33,118 bases of DNA from an uncultured Dokdonia sp. (GCF_937910895.1 NZ_CALEMI010000130.1:1-33118); one strand, 5' to 3'. Shown: positions 24,741-33,118, counted from the stretch's first letter. Numbers and translations: made by a program. Notes: generated by a model not told the origin, from the sequence alone.

Positions 24741-26024
24741 TTAAAGTTTATAACTTAAACCAATTCCTGGCGCAAAAGCACTTGACTTATACGTTCCTCC
24801 AAAAGGTGCTGGTGTTCCGTCTGTCTCTGTAAATGCATCGTAAGAAGCATCAATCTCTTTGAATCGTAAGTATAAGAAAGAAGCATCTATAGCAAATTTA
24901 TCATTGATATTGTATGTAAATCCTCCAGTAAATCCATTAGAATCATTACGTGGTGTTTCAGGAGCAAAGAACCCAGCTTGTACAGGTGATTCATCAAAAT
25001 AATATCCCACTCTAAGATCAAATTTCTTTGAAGGTGAATATTGTGCTCCAAAACGATACGTACTTGCATTTTTATAATTACGAGGGTTTATAGACTCTAA
25101 AGCCACAGAACCATCTGTATTCAAAAATTCAAGATCAAGAGAGTTATACGCACTCCACTCTGCATAGTTATAATCAAAAGCAAGTAACCATTTTTCATTA
25201 GGTCGGTAAGAAAGACCTACTGTCCACTCTGCTGGTAAAGGTAATGATGCTGTAAAATCAAAAGTTCCATTGGCAATAGGTGCAAGAGGTGAGTTAGGCA
25301 CATTAGAAAATACGGCCTCTCCGTCTCCAGCTTCTACTTCTACATCTATTAATGAACGGTAGTTAAATCCTAACTTCCATTTGTCTTGATTATCTAAGTT
25401 TAATAAGGCCCCCACAGTCCATCCAAATTCTAAGATACCACTTGCATCTATAGTAACGTTAGATCTGTTTCCTTCTAAATCTGTTAGGTTTCTACTTAGA
25501 TTACGATTAAAGTTTACAGACCCTATAGCAAGGATAGGTCCCCCTCCAATACTGAATCTATCTTCTACTACTTCCCAAGAAAATGAAGGCTGTACGTAGA
25601 TCGCTTGTAACTCTATATTATTAACAAGATGTGATCCTGCCCAATCTGTAGGATACTCTACTGTACTTCCATAAGGTGTATATACAGCAAGACCTAATGC
25701 AAATTTTTCATTTAACTTATAACTTGCGTATAGATACAATGGAGTACCTACTGGACTATCGGTTTGTGTTGCCTGTCCAAATTGTTCGTTTTGAAATGCC
25801 ACATCAGAAAAAACACCAAATCCTCCTACAGAGATATTGAGCTTATTTTCCAAATGAACTAATCCTGCAGGGTTAAAAAATGCTAATTCTGCATTATTTA
25901 CTACCGCAACTCCTGTATGACCCATAGCTAATGCTCTGTTTCCCTGAAGACTTACACGGTATCCACCAGCATAAGTAACAGCACAAACGAGCATAAGTAC
26001 AAATACACTTACTACTTTTCTCAT
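24741..26024 (-). CDS. FadL/OmpP1/TodX-type outer membrane transport protein
   Basis: 427 residues: signal peptide 1-19 (ending TYAG), then a predicted beta-barrel. The family start GGYRVSLQGNRALAMGHTGV with NNAELAFFNPAGLVHL is the characteristic FadL N-terminal hatch (NPAG motif). Repeats of amphipathic strands and a terminal aromatic-rich strand (PGIGLSYKL) complete it. FadL proteins import long-chain fatty acids and other hydrophobic compounds. The gene has the best promoter in the window (26074-26103) and is followed at 10 bases by the SGNH lipoprotein gene, so the pair probably works together. Substrate unknown. Confidence 0.93.
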   Translation of the reverse strand: MRKVVSVFVLMLVCAVTYAGGYRVSLQGNRALAMGHTGVAVVNNAELAFFNPAGLVHLENKLNISVGGFGVFSDVAFQNEQFGQATQTDSPVGTPLYLYASYKLNEKFALGLAVYTPYGSTVEYPTDWAGSHLVNNIELQAIYVQPSFSWEVVEDRFSIGGGPILAIGSVNFNRNLSRNLTDLEGNRSNVTIDASGILEFGWTVGALLNLDNQDKWKLGFNYRSLIDVEVEAGDGEAVFSNVPNSPLAPIANGTFDFTASLPLPAEWTVGLSYRPNEKWLLAFDYNYAEWSAYNSLDLEFLNTDGSVALESINPRNYKNASTYRFGAQYSPSKKFDLRVGYYFDESPVQAGFFAPETPRNDSNGFTGGFTYNINDKFAIDASFLYLRFKEIDASYDAFTETDGTPAPFGGTYKSSAFAPGIGLSYKL

Positions 26025-26073
26025 AAAATTAATTTAGGTTAAGATTTTTATTGTTTTCTCAAAAGAAACCACG

Positions 26074-26103
26074 CAAAAATAGGATATTTTTAAGTTTTTA
26101 CAA
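26074..26103 (-). promoter_or_regulatory. Promoter of the FadL-SGNH lipoprotein operon
   Basis: Minus strand TTG (26103-26101), 19-base spacer, TATTTTTG (26081-26074): a full match to the flavobacterial consensus, about 50 bases before the fadL-type start. Confidence 0.72.
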
Positions 26104-26141
26104 TTTATTAACGTACTTTATTATGCGTACATAGTAAAATT

Positions 26142-26909
26142 TTACAAAAATGCCATAACTTCTTTATAAAACTGAGCGGGGTTTTCAGCATGTAGCCAAT
26201 GTCCTACTTTTGGGATTGTTGTTAATTTTGCTTTCGCGAAAGCGGAAAAAATCGCATCCTTATCTTCATCAAGAATATAATTGGAAGCTCCCCCTCTTAA
26301 AAACAACGCGGGCTTGTCAAAAGAATAATGAGATGGTAATGCCTCTCCGACACGTTCAATCTCATTGATTAACACTGGCAGATTTACTCTAAGCCCTAAA
26401 GTACTCTTGTCTACCCAATAGAGATTTTTTAATAAAAACTGGCGCACGCCTACCTCCTTAATATATCGTGACAAGAAAGCATCAGCTTCTTTTCTTCCTT
26501 GTAATGCCTCCTTATTATTGGATAATGCAGAAAGCCCTTCAAGTATGATTTGATGGTGTTGCGGATAAAATTTTGGTGCTATATCTACCACAATCAGTTT
26601 TGAAACCAATTCTGGATACATGACAGCAAAAAGCATTGCTGTCTTCCCTCCCATAGAATGCCCTATTAAATGAATAGAAGACAGTCTTTTTTCTTCGCAA
26701 TAGTTCTTGAGGTCACGCGCCATGAGTTCATAGCTGAAATCATCACTATGAAAGCTACGCCCATGATTGCGTTGATCTAAAAGATGCACCTCATATTCCT
26801 GTGTTGCAAATTGCTTTGCAAGTGTTTTCCAATTGTCACCCATACCCAGAAAACCATGCAGAATAATAAGTGGCTTTCCTTCTCCTATGATATTAGCGTG
26901 TAGTATCAT
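26142..26909 (-). CDS. Alpha/beta hydrolase (YbfF-like esterase)
   Basis: 255-residue cytoplasmic hydrolase. LHGFLGMGDNWKTLAKQF, LDQRNHGRSFH and the nucleophile elbow GHSMGGKT (Ser85) match the YbfF/ABHD11 group of esterases; VGHWLHAENP near the C-terminus supplies the catalytic His. The substrate is unknown. The start overlaps the pdxJ stop by four bases, so the two are translationally coupled, an association I have seen in other flavobacteria but without known meaning. The coding sequence contains one GCTTTCGCGAAAGC palindrome (26230-26243), read as Ala-Phe-Ala-Lys-Ala. Confidence 0.9.
   Translation of the reverse strand: MILHANIIGEGKPLIILHGFLGMGDNWKTLAKQFATQEYEVHLLDQRNHGRSFHSDDFSYELMARDLKNYCEEKRLSSIHLIGHSMGGKTAMLFAVMYPELVSKLIVVDIAPKFYPQHHQIILEGLSALSNNKEALQGRKEADAFLSRYIKEVGVRQFLLKNLYWVDKSTLGLRVNLPVLINEIERVGEALPSHYSFDKPALFLRGGASNYILDEDKDAIFSAFAKAKLTTIPKVGHWLHAENPAQFYKEVMAFL
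26230..26243. repeat. Palindrome GCTTTCGCGAAAGC, copy 3 (inside a coding sequence)
   Basis: Third identical 14-mer of the window, inside the alpha/beta hydrolase gene, where it encodes AFAKA on the minus strand. It shows that the motif is not restricted to intergenic DNA. Confidence 0.9.
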
Positions 26910-27622
26910 GAACCTAATTTTTTAAGGTATTGTGCAATCACACTTTCAAAACCTTGATATAATGCTTCTGACACTAATGCATGACCTATTGACACTTCTA
27001 ATAATTCTGGAATACTGTTTTTAAAGTATGCAATATTTTCTAACGAAAGATCATGTCCTGCATTTATACCAAGTTCTAACTCATTTGCCACAAAAGCGCT
27101 CTCTATATAAGGGCGTATAGCATCTTCTTTATTTGAAGGATACAGTGTTGCATAACTTTCTGTATATAACTCAATACGGTCTGTTCCTGTAGCTTTTGCG
27201 CCCTCTATCATCTTCTGTACAGGATCTACAAATATAGACGTGCGGATACCTTCACTTTTGAATACTGCAATCACATCCTGCAAAAATGATTTGTGCTGTA
27301 TCGTATCCCATCCTGCATTGCTAGTAATTGCATCTACGGCATCTGGAACTAGTGTTACTTGTGTTGGCTTCACTTCTAACACAAGATCAATAAATTTTTG
27401 AACGGGGTTTCCTTCTATATTAAACTCGGTAGTCACGATCTCTTTGAGATCACGGGCATCTTGATATCGTATATGTCTCTCATCAGGCCTTGGATGTATT
27501 GTGATCCCCTGTGTTCCATATTTTTCAAGATCAGCAGACACTTTTAGGAGATTTGGTACATTACCTCCACGTGCATTACGAAGCGTTGCTATTTTATTTA
27601 CGTTTACACTTAATTTTGTCAT
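26906..27622 (-). CDS. pdxJ: Pyridoxine 5'-phosphate synthase PdxJ
   Basis: Condenses 1-deoxyxylulose 5-phosphate with 3-amino-2-oxopropyl phosphate to form pyridoxine 5'-phosphate, the last ring-closing step of DXP-dependent vitamin B6 synthesis. 238 residues from MTKLSVNVNKIATLRNARGG; HPRPDERHIRYQDARDL, FNIEGNP, VTLVPD, ELYTESYA, ELGINAGHDLSLENI and SIGHALVSEALYQG are family hallmarks. The ATG at 27622 replaces an upstream in-frame start at 27691, which would cross the promoter. A TATTTTTG element lies 28 bases upstream. It is the first gene of a pair with the alpha/beta hydrolase. Confidence 0.97.
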   Translation of the reverse strand: MTKLSVNVNKIATLRNARGGNVPNLLKVSADLEKYGTQGITIHPRPDERHIRYQDARDLKEIVTTEFNIEGNPVQKFIDLVLEVKPTQVTLVPDAVDAITSNAGWDTIQHKSFLQDVIAVFKSEGIRTSIFVDPVQKMIEGAKATGTDRIELYTESYATLYPSNKEDAIRPYIESAFVANELELGINAGHDLSLENIAYFKNSIPELLEVSIGHALVSEALYQGFESVIAQYLKKLGS

Positions 27623-27649
27623 TATGAATAATGGTATAAAATTTGAATA

Positions 27650-27657
27650 CAAAAATA
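27650..27657 (-). promoter_or_regulatory. Putative -7 element of the pdxJ promoter
   Basis: Minus strand TATTTTTG, a perfect TAnnTTTG, 28 bases before the pdxJ ATG. No clear TTG -33 at the usual spacing. Confidence 0.5.
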
Positions 27658-27702
27658 CGAAGACGCTAACGCTAGCCCAGTTATTTTTCATTATTTTGCA
27701 CT

Positions 27703-28359
27703 ATGAGTATTACAGATTTTATAATTAACGATATTAAACCTGTCTCTGAAAAAGAGTCCATAGGTGAAGTACAAACTATTTTTAGTCAGACAACGCTCTC
27801 TCACGTTCCTATTCACAGGGATGGTACATACGTAGGCTGTCTCGCTGAAAATGACACACATTGCTATGATGCTACCTGTATTATTTCTGAATATGTGCAT
27901 GCGTATCAACATTTTTTCGTCCGATACGAAACTAATTGGCTAGATGTACTTGAAACATTTGCTCAAAATAGTGCTAACATTATGCCTGTACTTGATGAAA
28001 AGAACACCTATATAGGATATTACGAGTTGGCAGATGTTATGAATTTCTTTAATAACACACCATTTATAAGTGAACCAGGAAGTGTGGTCATCATAGAAAA
28101 AGGGATACAGGATTACTCTTTTAGTGAAATAAGTCAGATTGTGGAGTCCAATGAAGGTAAAATTTGGGGTGGCTTTATTTCTAAAATCGAAAATGATGTT
28201 GCTCAAATCTCCATAAAAATTGGACGTTCTAATTTTAATGATATTCTCGCAGCATTTAGAAGATATAATTACACTATTGTTTCTAGTCACCAAGAAGATA
28301 CTTTTATTAAAGATTTAAGAAAACGCTCTCAATATTTAGAAAAGTATCTTAATATATAA
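27703..28359 (+). CDS. CBS-domain protein
   Basis: 218-residue cytoplasmic protein. Two CBS repeats cover about residues 1-125 (FIINDIKPVSEKESIGEVQ; LSHVPIHRDGTYVGCL; NIMPVLDEKNTYIGYYELAD). The C-terminal part, with GGFISKIENDVAQISIKI and DILAAFRRYNYTIVSSH, resembles an ACT-like fold. CBS pairs usually bind adenosyl ligands. The gene lies four bases before nadK and is typically its neighbour in Flavobacteriaceae, so a link to NAD(P) or adenylate sensing is conceivable but not shown. It is divergent from pdxJ. Confidence 0.85.
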   Translation: MSITDFIINDIKPVSEKESIGEVQTIFSQTTLSHVPIHRDGTYVGCLAENDTHCYDATCIISEYVHAYQHFFVRYETNWLDVLETFAQNSANIMPVLDEKNTYIGYYELADVMNFFNNTPFISEPGSVVIIEKGIQDYSFSEISQIVESNEGKIWGGFISKIENDVAQISIKIGRSNFNDILAAFRRYNYTIVSSHQEDTFIKDLRKRSQYLEKYLNI

Positions 28360-28363
28360 ATCC

Positions 28364-29248
28364 ATGAAAATAGGTATTTATGGTCAATTTTATCATAAAG
28401 AAGCAGCGCTTTATGTGCAACAACTGCTGGATATTTTAGATAAAAAAAAGATCGAAGTTATTATTGAAAAAAATTTTCTTAGACTTATTCATGAACATGA
28501 TGCTATTGATAAAAATTACCGGCATTTTAGCACATTTGAAGAATTAGACACTAGTTATGACTTATTTTTCAGTATAGGAGGAGATGGCACCATACTCAAG
28601 ACAGCAACATATATAAGAGATCTTTCTATTCCTATTGTTGGCATTAATACAGGAAGATTAGGTTTTCTGGCTACGATCAAGAAAAAAGAAATTTCAACTT
28701 CTATAGACAAAATTCTTGCAGGTGACTACACATTATCTAAACGAAGTCTGTTACAGGTTACAATAGACGATGAGGTAGACGTTTTTGGAGATATCAATTT
28801 TGCGCTTAATGAAATTGTAGTAAGTCGTAAAAACACGACATCTATGATTTCTATAGCTACGCATTTAAACGGAGAATCTCTTACAAATTATTGGGCTGAC
28901 GGACTCATCGTATCCACCCCTACTGGCTCTACAGGATACTCATTAAGTTGTGGAGGTCCCGTTATTATACCTCACACATCTAGCCTAATCTTAACACCTA
29001 TAGCTCCCCATAATTTGAATGCCAGACCTCTTGTTATACCAGATGATACTGTCATTACTTTAAAAGTTTCTGGAAGAGAAAAGCAACATCTAATATCATT
29101 AGACTCAAGAATAGCCACTTTAAATAATGAAACAACCATTACTTTAAGGAAAGCACCATTCACTATCCGTTTAATCAATTTAGAGGGAGAAAGCTTTTTA
29201 AAAACCCTGCGAGAAAAACTACTATGGGGAGAAGATAAACGCAACTAG
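28364..29248 (+). CDS. nadK: NAD kinase
   Basis: Phosphorylates NAD to NADP, the cell's source of NADP(H). 294 residues, normal length. GGDGT at 72-76 (catalytic Asp74), NTGRLGFLA at 96-104, FALNEIVVSR, and TPTGSTGYSLSCGGPVI form the NAD-binding and catalytic core. No signal peptide. It starts four bases after the CBS gene. About 155 bases separate it from the DUF6089 gene; that gap contains a hairpin (ATTCTTTT / AAAAGAAT, 29306-29324) and then a TATATTTG promoter element. Confidence 0.97.
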   Translation: MKIGIYGQFYHKEAALYVQQLLDILDKKKIEVIIEKNFLRLIHEHDAIDKNYRHFSTFEELDTSYDLFFSIGGDGTILKTATYIRDLSIPIVGINTGRLGFLATIKKKEISTSIDKILAGDYTLSKRSLLQVTIDDEVDVFGDINFALNEIVVSRKNTTSMISIATHLNGESLTNYWADGLIVSTPTGSTGYSLSCGGPVIIPHTSSLILTPIAPHNLNARPLVIPDDTVITLKVSGREKQHLISLDSRIATLNNETTITLRKAPFTIRLINLEGESFLKTLREKLLWGEDKRN

Positions 29249-29378
29249 GCAATAATTTTCAATAATCATTGTTAACTCTGTGTGTAGTATGGACATATTT
29301 TAACCATTCTTTTACTAAAAGAATCACATCTCAAAAATCATTATTTTGATAGAATGGTCTCTACCCGCACATTATTGT

Positions 29379-29386
29379 TATATTTG
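29379..29386 (+). promoter_or_regulatory. Putative -7 element upstream of DUF6089-uppS-bamA
   Basis: TATATTTG, a perfect TAnnTTTG, 17 bases before the DUF6089 ATG. The -33 is weak (TGG at 29355-29357, 21-base spacer). Confidence 0.55.
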
Positions 29387-29403
29387 CAAACTTTTACAGC
29401 TAT

Positions 29404-30087
29404 ATGAGGTATTTGACGATTGTAATAATCGCCATTTTTTTAGGCTTTAACGCTCAAGCACAAACTTACGAAGTAGGTTTGTATGCAGGAGGGTCAAATT
29501 TTATAGGAGATGTTGGATCAACAAGTTACATTGCTCCAAACTCCCCTGTTATAGGTGGTATTTTTAAATGGAATCGTAGCAAGCGACACTCTTTTAGATT
29601 TACTGCACTTTTTACACAATTAGAAAGTGCAGACTCACAAAGTGATGAATCAAGAAGGCAACTTCGCGGATATTCATTTAAAAATAGTGTAAAAGAAGTT
29701 TCATTAGGTCTAGAATACACATTCTGGGATTTTGATATGTTTAATAGTAGAAATCCTTCTACACCCTATTTATATACAGGATTTACATATTTTAATCACG
29801 ATGAGTTAGCCCTTAATGGTAACAATGTTCAGAAAACTGGTACTGCTTGGGATTTTGCAATTCCAATGGTATTAGGATATAAAGCTGTTATTGGATCAAA
29901 ATTTGTACTTGCCTTTGAAATAGGAGCAAGATACACGTTAACAGATAATCTGGACGGTAGTGCCCCTGAAGATGATACTAATGGGACATTGCGCTTTGGA
30001 AATATAAACAATAATGACTGGTACATGTTTACAGGATTTACCTTGACGTATACCTTTGGACGCAAACCATGTTTTTGCGCATTCTAA
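29404..30087 (+). CDS. DUF6089-family outer membrane beta-barrel protein
   Basis: 227 residues: signal peptide 1-19 (ending AQAQ) and a small predicted beta-barrel. GLYAGGSNFIGDVGS, NRSKRHSFRFTALFTQLES and SLGLEYTFWDFDMF are typical of this flavobacterial family, and the protein ends with an aromatic-rich strand. The terminal CFCAF is unusual-looking but common in the family as I remember it. Function unknown; its constant position before uppS and bamA suggests a link to outer membrane assembly. Eight bases separate its stop from the chosen uppS start. Confidence 0.88.
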   Translation: MRYLTIVIIAIFLGFNAQAQTYEVGLYAGGSNFIGDVGSTSYIAPNSPVIGGIFKWNRSKRHSFRFTALFTQLESADSQSDESRRQLRGYSFKNSVKEVSLGLEYTFWDFDMFNSRNPSTPYLYTGFTYFNHDELALNGNNVQKTGTAWDFAIPMVLGYKAVIGSKFVLAFEIGARYTLTDNLDGSAPEDDTNGTLRFGNINNNDWYMFTGFTLTYTFGRKPCFCAF

Positions 30088-30094
30088 TAATGAG

Positions 30095-30835
30095 ATGGAT
30101 TTTTTAGATCAAATTAACCACGACAAATTACCACGTCACATTGCTGTGATCATGGATGGTAATGGTCGTTGGGCCAAAAAACAAGGATTACTGCGAGCTG
30201 CCGGTCACAAAAGAGGTACGCAAGCGGTTAGAGAGACCGTTGAAGCTTGTGCCGAAATCGGAATTGAACATCTGACGTTATATGCCTTTTCTACAGAAAA
30301 TTGGAATCGACCAAAAAAAGAAGTAGATGTCTTAATGAATCTACTTGTATCTTCTCTTAAAAAAGAAATCAAAACACTCCAAAAAAACGATGTTTCATTA
30401 AAAGCTATAGGCAATATCGAAACATTACCTCAAAAAGCTCAAAAAGAGTTAAAAGAGGTCATGGAGCAAACAAAAGATAACAAAAGATTAAGAGTTACAT
30501 TGGCGCTAAGCTATGGCGCTCGTGAAGAAATCCTTAAAACCGTAAAGGAAATAAGCATTAAAGTTAAAAATAACATAATTTCGCCCGATGAGATTGATGA
30601 GTCTTATATTAATAAGCATCTTTACACCCACGATATGCCGGATGTTGATTTACTTATAAGAACAAGCGGAGAGCAACGTGTTAGTAATTTTTTATTATGG
30701 CAAATAGCATATGCAGAGTTTTACTTTACAGATGTACTATGGCCTGATTTCAAGAAAAAGAATTTACATGAAGCTATTTACAATTACCAGAAAAGAGAAC
30801 GAAGATTTGGAAAGACAAGTGAACAAATTCAATAA
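30095..30835 (+). CDS. uppS: Undecaprenyl diphosphate synthase (isoprenyl transferase)
   Basis: Makes the C55 lipid carrier precursor for peptidoglycan and polysaccharide synthesis by adding isopentenyl units to farnesyl diphosphate. 246 residues: IAVIMDGNGRWAKKQG (catalytic Asp21), GHKRG, LTLYAFSTENWNRP, and LLIRTSGEQRVSNFLLWQ with YAEFYFTD and WPDF. The ATG at 30095 is chosen; the longer in-frame TTG start at 30056 would overlap DUF6089. It is followed immediately by bamA, whose likely start overlaps its last codons. Confidence 0.96.
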   Translation: MDFLDQINHDKLPRHIAVIMDGNGRWAKKQGLLRAAGHKRGTQAVRETVEACAEIGIEHLTLYAFSTENWNRPKKEVDVLMNLLVSSLKKEIKTLQKNDVSLKAIGNIETLPQKAQKELKEVMEQTKDNKRLRVTLALSYGAREEILKTVKEISIKVKNNIISPDEIDESYINKHLYTHDMPDVDLLIRTSGEQRVSNFLLWQIAYAEFYFTDVLWPDFKKKNLHEAIYNYQKRERRFGKTSEQIQ

Positions 30836-32900
30836 CTTAATAAATCAAAGCTTGATATTAAAAAAAATTACTTTTGTACTGCTATTATTTACAACTGTAG
30901 TCTCGCAAGCTCAGAGAGATTTACCTCTAGATCCAGAAGTTAAGTATGAGATCGGTAATATCACTGTAACAGGAACCTCTACCTATAACGAAAATACTGT
31001 AATCACATTTACAGGCCTACGTTCTGGAGAACGTATCTATCTTCCTGGAGAAAAAATAAGTAATGTCATAAAAAAATTATGGGCATTAGAATTATTCTCA
31101 GATATTAACCTATATGTTACAGATGTAAGAGGTGATGTCGTTGATCTTCAACTTGATATTAAGGAAGTTCCTGAACTAAATGAAATAAAATTCAAAGGAA
31201 TTAAAGAAAAGAAAGGCAACACTTTTATTAAAGATAATAGCTTAAACAAAGGAGCTAAAGTCACTGAAAACCTTATCACAACTACAAAAAACTACATTGA
31301 AAATACCTACAAGAAAAAAGGATATTACAATGCTAAGACCTTTATAAATGTAATTCCTAAAGAGGATTCTACATCAAAAAATAAGGTGAACCTCGTAGTA
31401 AACATAGACAAAGGCTCTAGAGTAAAAGTAGATGAAATCATATTTGAAGGGAGTGAAAAAATAAAAGCTAAAAAACTTAGACGTGCTATGAAAAACACGA
31501 AGAGAAAAAATCCTCTTCGTTTTTACAAACGCTCCAAATTTATCCGATCTGATTATCAAGATGATAAAAAAGCTATCATAGATAAATATAAAGAGAATGG
31601 ATATAGAGATGCTCGTATTGTATCAGACACCATTATTAAAAATGATGATGATGGTATTACCTTAAAACTTTCTATTGAAGAAGGAAAAAAATACTATATA
31701 GGTGATATTGATTTTATTGGTAACACAGTATACTCTGACGCACAACTTTTAAGACAATTGGTTTTAAAGAAAGGTGATGTCTATAATGGAGTTTTATTAA
31801 AAGAACGTATCCAAAAAGAAGGAGATCCTGATGCAGATGACCTTGCAAACCTTTACCAAAATAGCGGTTATTTATTTTCAAACATTAATGCTGTTGAAAC
31901 TGGCGTCGAAAATGATACTATTAATTTTGAAATTCGAATCTCCGAAGGAAAACTAGCATACTTTAACAGAGTTGAGGTAAAAGGAAATGATAAAACAAAG
32001 GATAAGGTAATTTATAGAGAACTTTTGACAAGACCAGGACAACAGTATAGTAAACAAGCTGTAGTCTCTACGATTCGTCAGCTTGGACAACTCGGATTTT
32101 TCGATCCGCAACAGCTTACTCCTGAATTTAAAAACTTTGATCAAATAGGAGGTACTGTAGATTTAGAATACAATGTTGTAGAGCAGGGAGCTAGTCAGAT
32201 AGAACTACAAGGTGGTTTTGGAGGTGGTGGTTTTGTAGGAACGTTAGGATTATCTTTTAATAATTTCTCTATACAAAACATCTTTAACAAAGAAGCCTAT
32301 AAGCCTTTACCTATGGGAGATGGTCAGCGTTTTTCATTAAGAGCTCAAGCCAGTCAATTTTTCCAGACTTATAGCATCTCACTTACAGACCCTTGGTTTG
32401 GAGGAAAAAAACCAGTACAATTGTCGGTCTCATTATCACATACGATACAATTTCAATTTAACAACAATGCAACTAGTGCAAGGGATCGTGTCAATAGAGA
32501 TAGCAAAAATATTATTACGGGAGGATCTATTGGTCTGGCAAAACGTTTAAACTGGCCTGATCGACTTTTTACATTATCTCATGCTATCAGTTATCAAAAT
32601 TTCAATTTAAAGAATTTTAATACTGGGCTATTTACTTTTGGAAATGGATCTTCTAAAAACTTAGGATATACTATTGGCCTTAGTAGAAATAACACGGCTA
32701 ATAACCCAATATTCCCAGTATCAGGTTCAGAGTGGAGCATTACTGCCAAACTTACGCCACCCTATTCGCTATTTAATAATGTAGATTATAAAGCGTTAGC
32801 AGAAGACAGACTTGTAGCATTAGAAAATCAAGATTCAGATGCGCTTGGAGAAATAGATCAAGAGCGATTTAACTTCTTAGAATTTTACAAAGTAAAATTT
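30819..32900 (+). CDS. bamA: Outer membrane assembly factor BamA, 3' part missing (chimeric join)
   Basis: Core of the machine that inserts beta-barrel proteins into the outer membrane. A signal peptide (KKITFVLLLFTTVVSQAQ) is followed by POTRA domains (YEIGNITVTGTSTYNENTVI onward; KFKGIKEKKG; DIDFIGNTVYSDAQLLRQLV; FNRVEVKGNDKTKDK) and the start of the barrel (QGGFGGGGFVGTLGLSFNNF, TDPWFGGKKPVQLSVSLSHT, RNNTANNPIFPVSGSEWSI). The start is uncertain: GTG 30819 (17-base overlap with uppS), TTG 30852 (clean signal peptide) or ATG 30768 (68-base overlap). After FNFLEFYKVKF at about 32900 the barrel should continue for some 150 or more residues, but an unrelated permease sequence follows in the same frame. 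The gene is truncated here. Confidence 0.9.
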
Positions 32901-33118
32901 AATGGAAGTGATGATGCTAAAAAACTAGAAAAAAGAATTAAAGATATATTTAAAGATGATCAAAAAGTTACAATTAGATATCCTGAAAATTCAGCAAGTG
33001 GATTAAAGAGAATTATTAATAATTTTTCACAGTTTTTATCATTAGTTTCTATTAGTGCGATGCTAATTGCTGGAATTGGAATAGCAAACACTCTTCTTTC
33101 ATTCATCAATCAAAATAA
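32895..33118 (+). pseudogene. Fragment of an FtsX/MacB-like ABC transporter permease fused in frame to bamA
   Basis: From about 32895 the frame reads NGSDDAKKLEKRIKDIF, KVTIRYPENSASGLKRI, then a membrane helix FLSLVSISAMLIAGIGIANT followed by LLSFINQN at the window edge. This pattern, an extracytoplasmic domain ending in a -RxxxNxxQFL- helix with an AGIGIAN turn, is that of FtsX-domain permeases such as YbbP. It is not BamA. It has no start codon of its own, and the reading frame runs off the window without a stop. The join region TACAAAGTAAAATTTAATGG is a low-complexity AT stretch, a likely place for a misjoin. The sequence looks like an AT-rich proteobacterial permease, but that is an impression only. 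Confidence 0.72.

Noticed and set aside
29306-29324. Hairpin after nadK as a terminator
   Set aside because: ATTCTTTT/AAAAGAAT with a three-base loop is AT-only in strength and lacks a T-run; too weak to call.
30768-30818. ATG start for bamA
   Set aside because: It would overlap uppS by 68 bases and add 17 residues (relative to the GTG at 30819) before the signal peptide; possible but less likely than GTG 30819 or TTG 30852.
1-33118. CRISPR arrays, tRNA or rRNA genes, insertion sequences, toxin-antitoxin or defence systems
   Set aside because: No spaced repeats, structural RNA signatures, transposase motifs or defence-type proteins were seen on either strand.

Overview
The window reads as about 33 kb of chromosome from an AT-rich marine-type member of the Flavobacteriaceae (Bacteroidota). 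The evidence is TAnnTTTG -7 promoter elements, lack of obvious Shine-Dalgarno sites, and family-typical genes and gene orders: M23 peptidase-merR, lemA-TPM-TPM, tig-clpP-clpX, and pdxJ | CBS-nadK-DUF6089-uppS-bamA. I see no rRNA, tRNA, CRISPR array, insertion sequence or phage module. Family names are from motif recognition; no database search was possible.

Layout. 1-2.1 kb: the 5' part of alaS (minus), divergent from an M23 envelope peptidase and a small MerR-type regulator. 2.1-8.3 kb: a perfect 32-nt palindrome, then a tightly packed six-gene operon: a large DmdC-like acyl-CoA dehydrogenase, an SDR, an ACAD10/11-type acyl-CoA dehydrogenase, an APH-fold kinase, a DUF1330-like small protein and a second SDR. 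This set matches the logic of 4-hydroxyacyl-CoA catabolism (LvaA/LvaC/LvaD in Pseudomonas putida; mammalian ACAD10/11) and is the most interesting metabolic content. 8.3-10.2 kb: lemA and two TPM-domain genes. 10.2-12.7 kb (minus): a redox-repair operon msrB-msrA-selO, in which selO seems to lack a standard start codon. 12.9-17.4 kb: der, a LysE-type exporter, a DUF2797 protein and a GH3-family protein. 17.6-19.2 kb: a PD40/OmpA envelope protein. 19.3-22.7 kb (minus): tig, clpP, clpX. 22.7-27.6 kb (minus): a small membrane protein, an SGNH-like lipoprotein, a FadL-type porin, an alpha/beta hydrolase and pdxJ. 27.7-33.1 kb (plus): CBS protein, nadK, DUF6089 barrel, uppS and bamA.

Three non-gene observations stand out. 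(1) bamA is abruptly replaced near position 32,900 by an in-frame fragment of an unrelated FtsX-like ABC permease that runs off the window; this looks like a chimeric join. (2) The palindrome GCTTTCGCGAAAGC occurs three times (14.3, 20.6 and 26.2 kb), far above chance for AT-rich DNA. (3) The 32-nt palindrome lies over the merR stop codon and just upstream of the catabolic operon's likely promoter.

How the genes may work together: FadL and the lipoprotein could deliver or process hydrophobic substrates at the outer membrane, and the 2.2-8.3 kb operon could degrade acyl-CoAs inside the cell. That link is an inference from co-location only. Most of the remaining genes are housekeeping.
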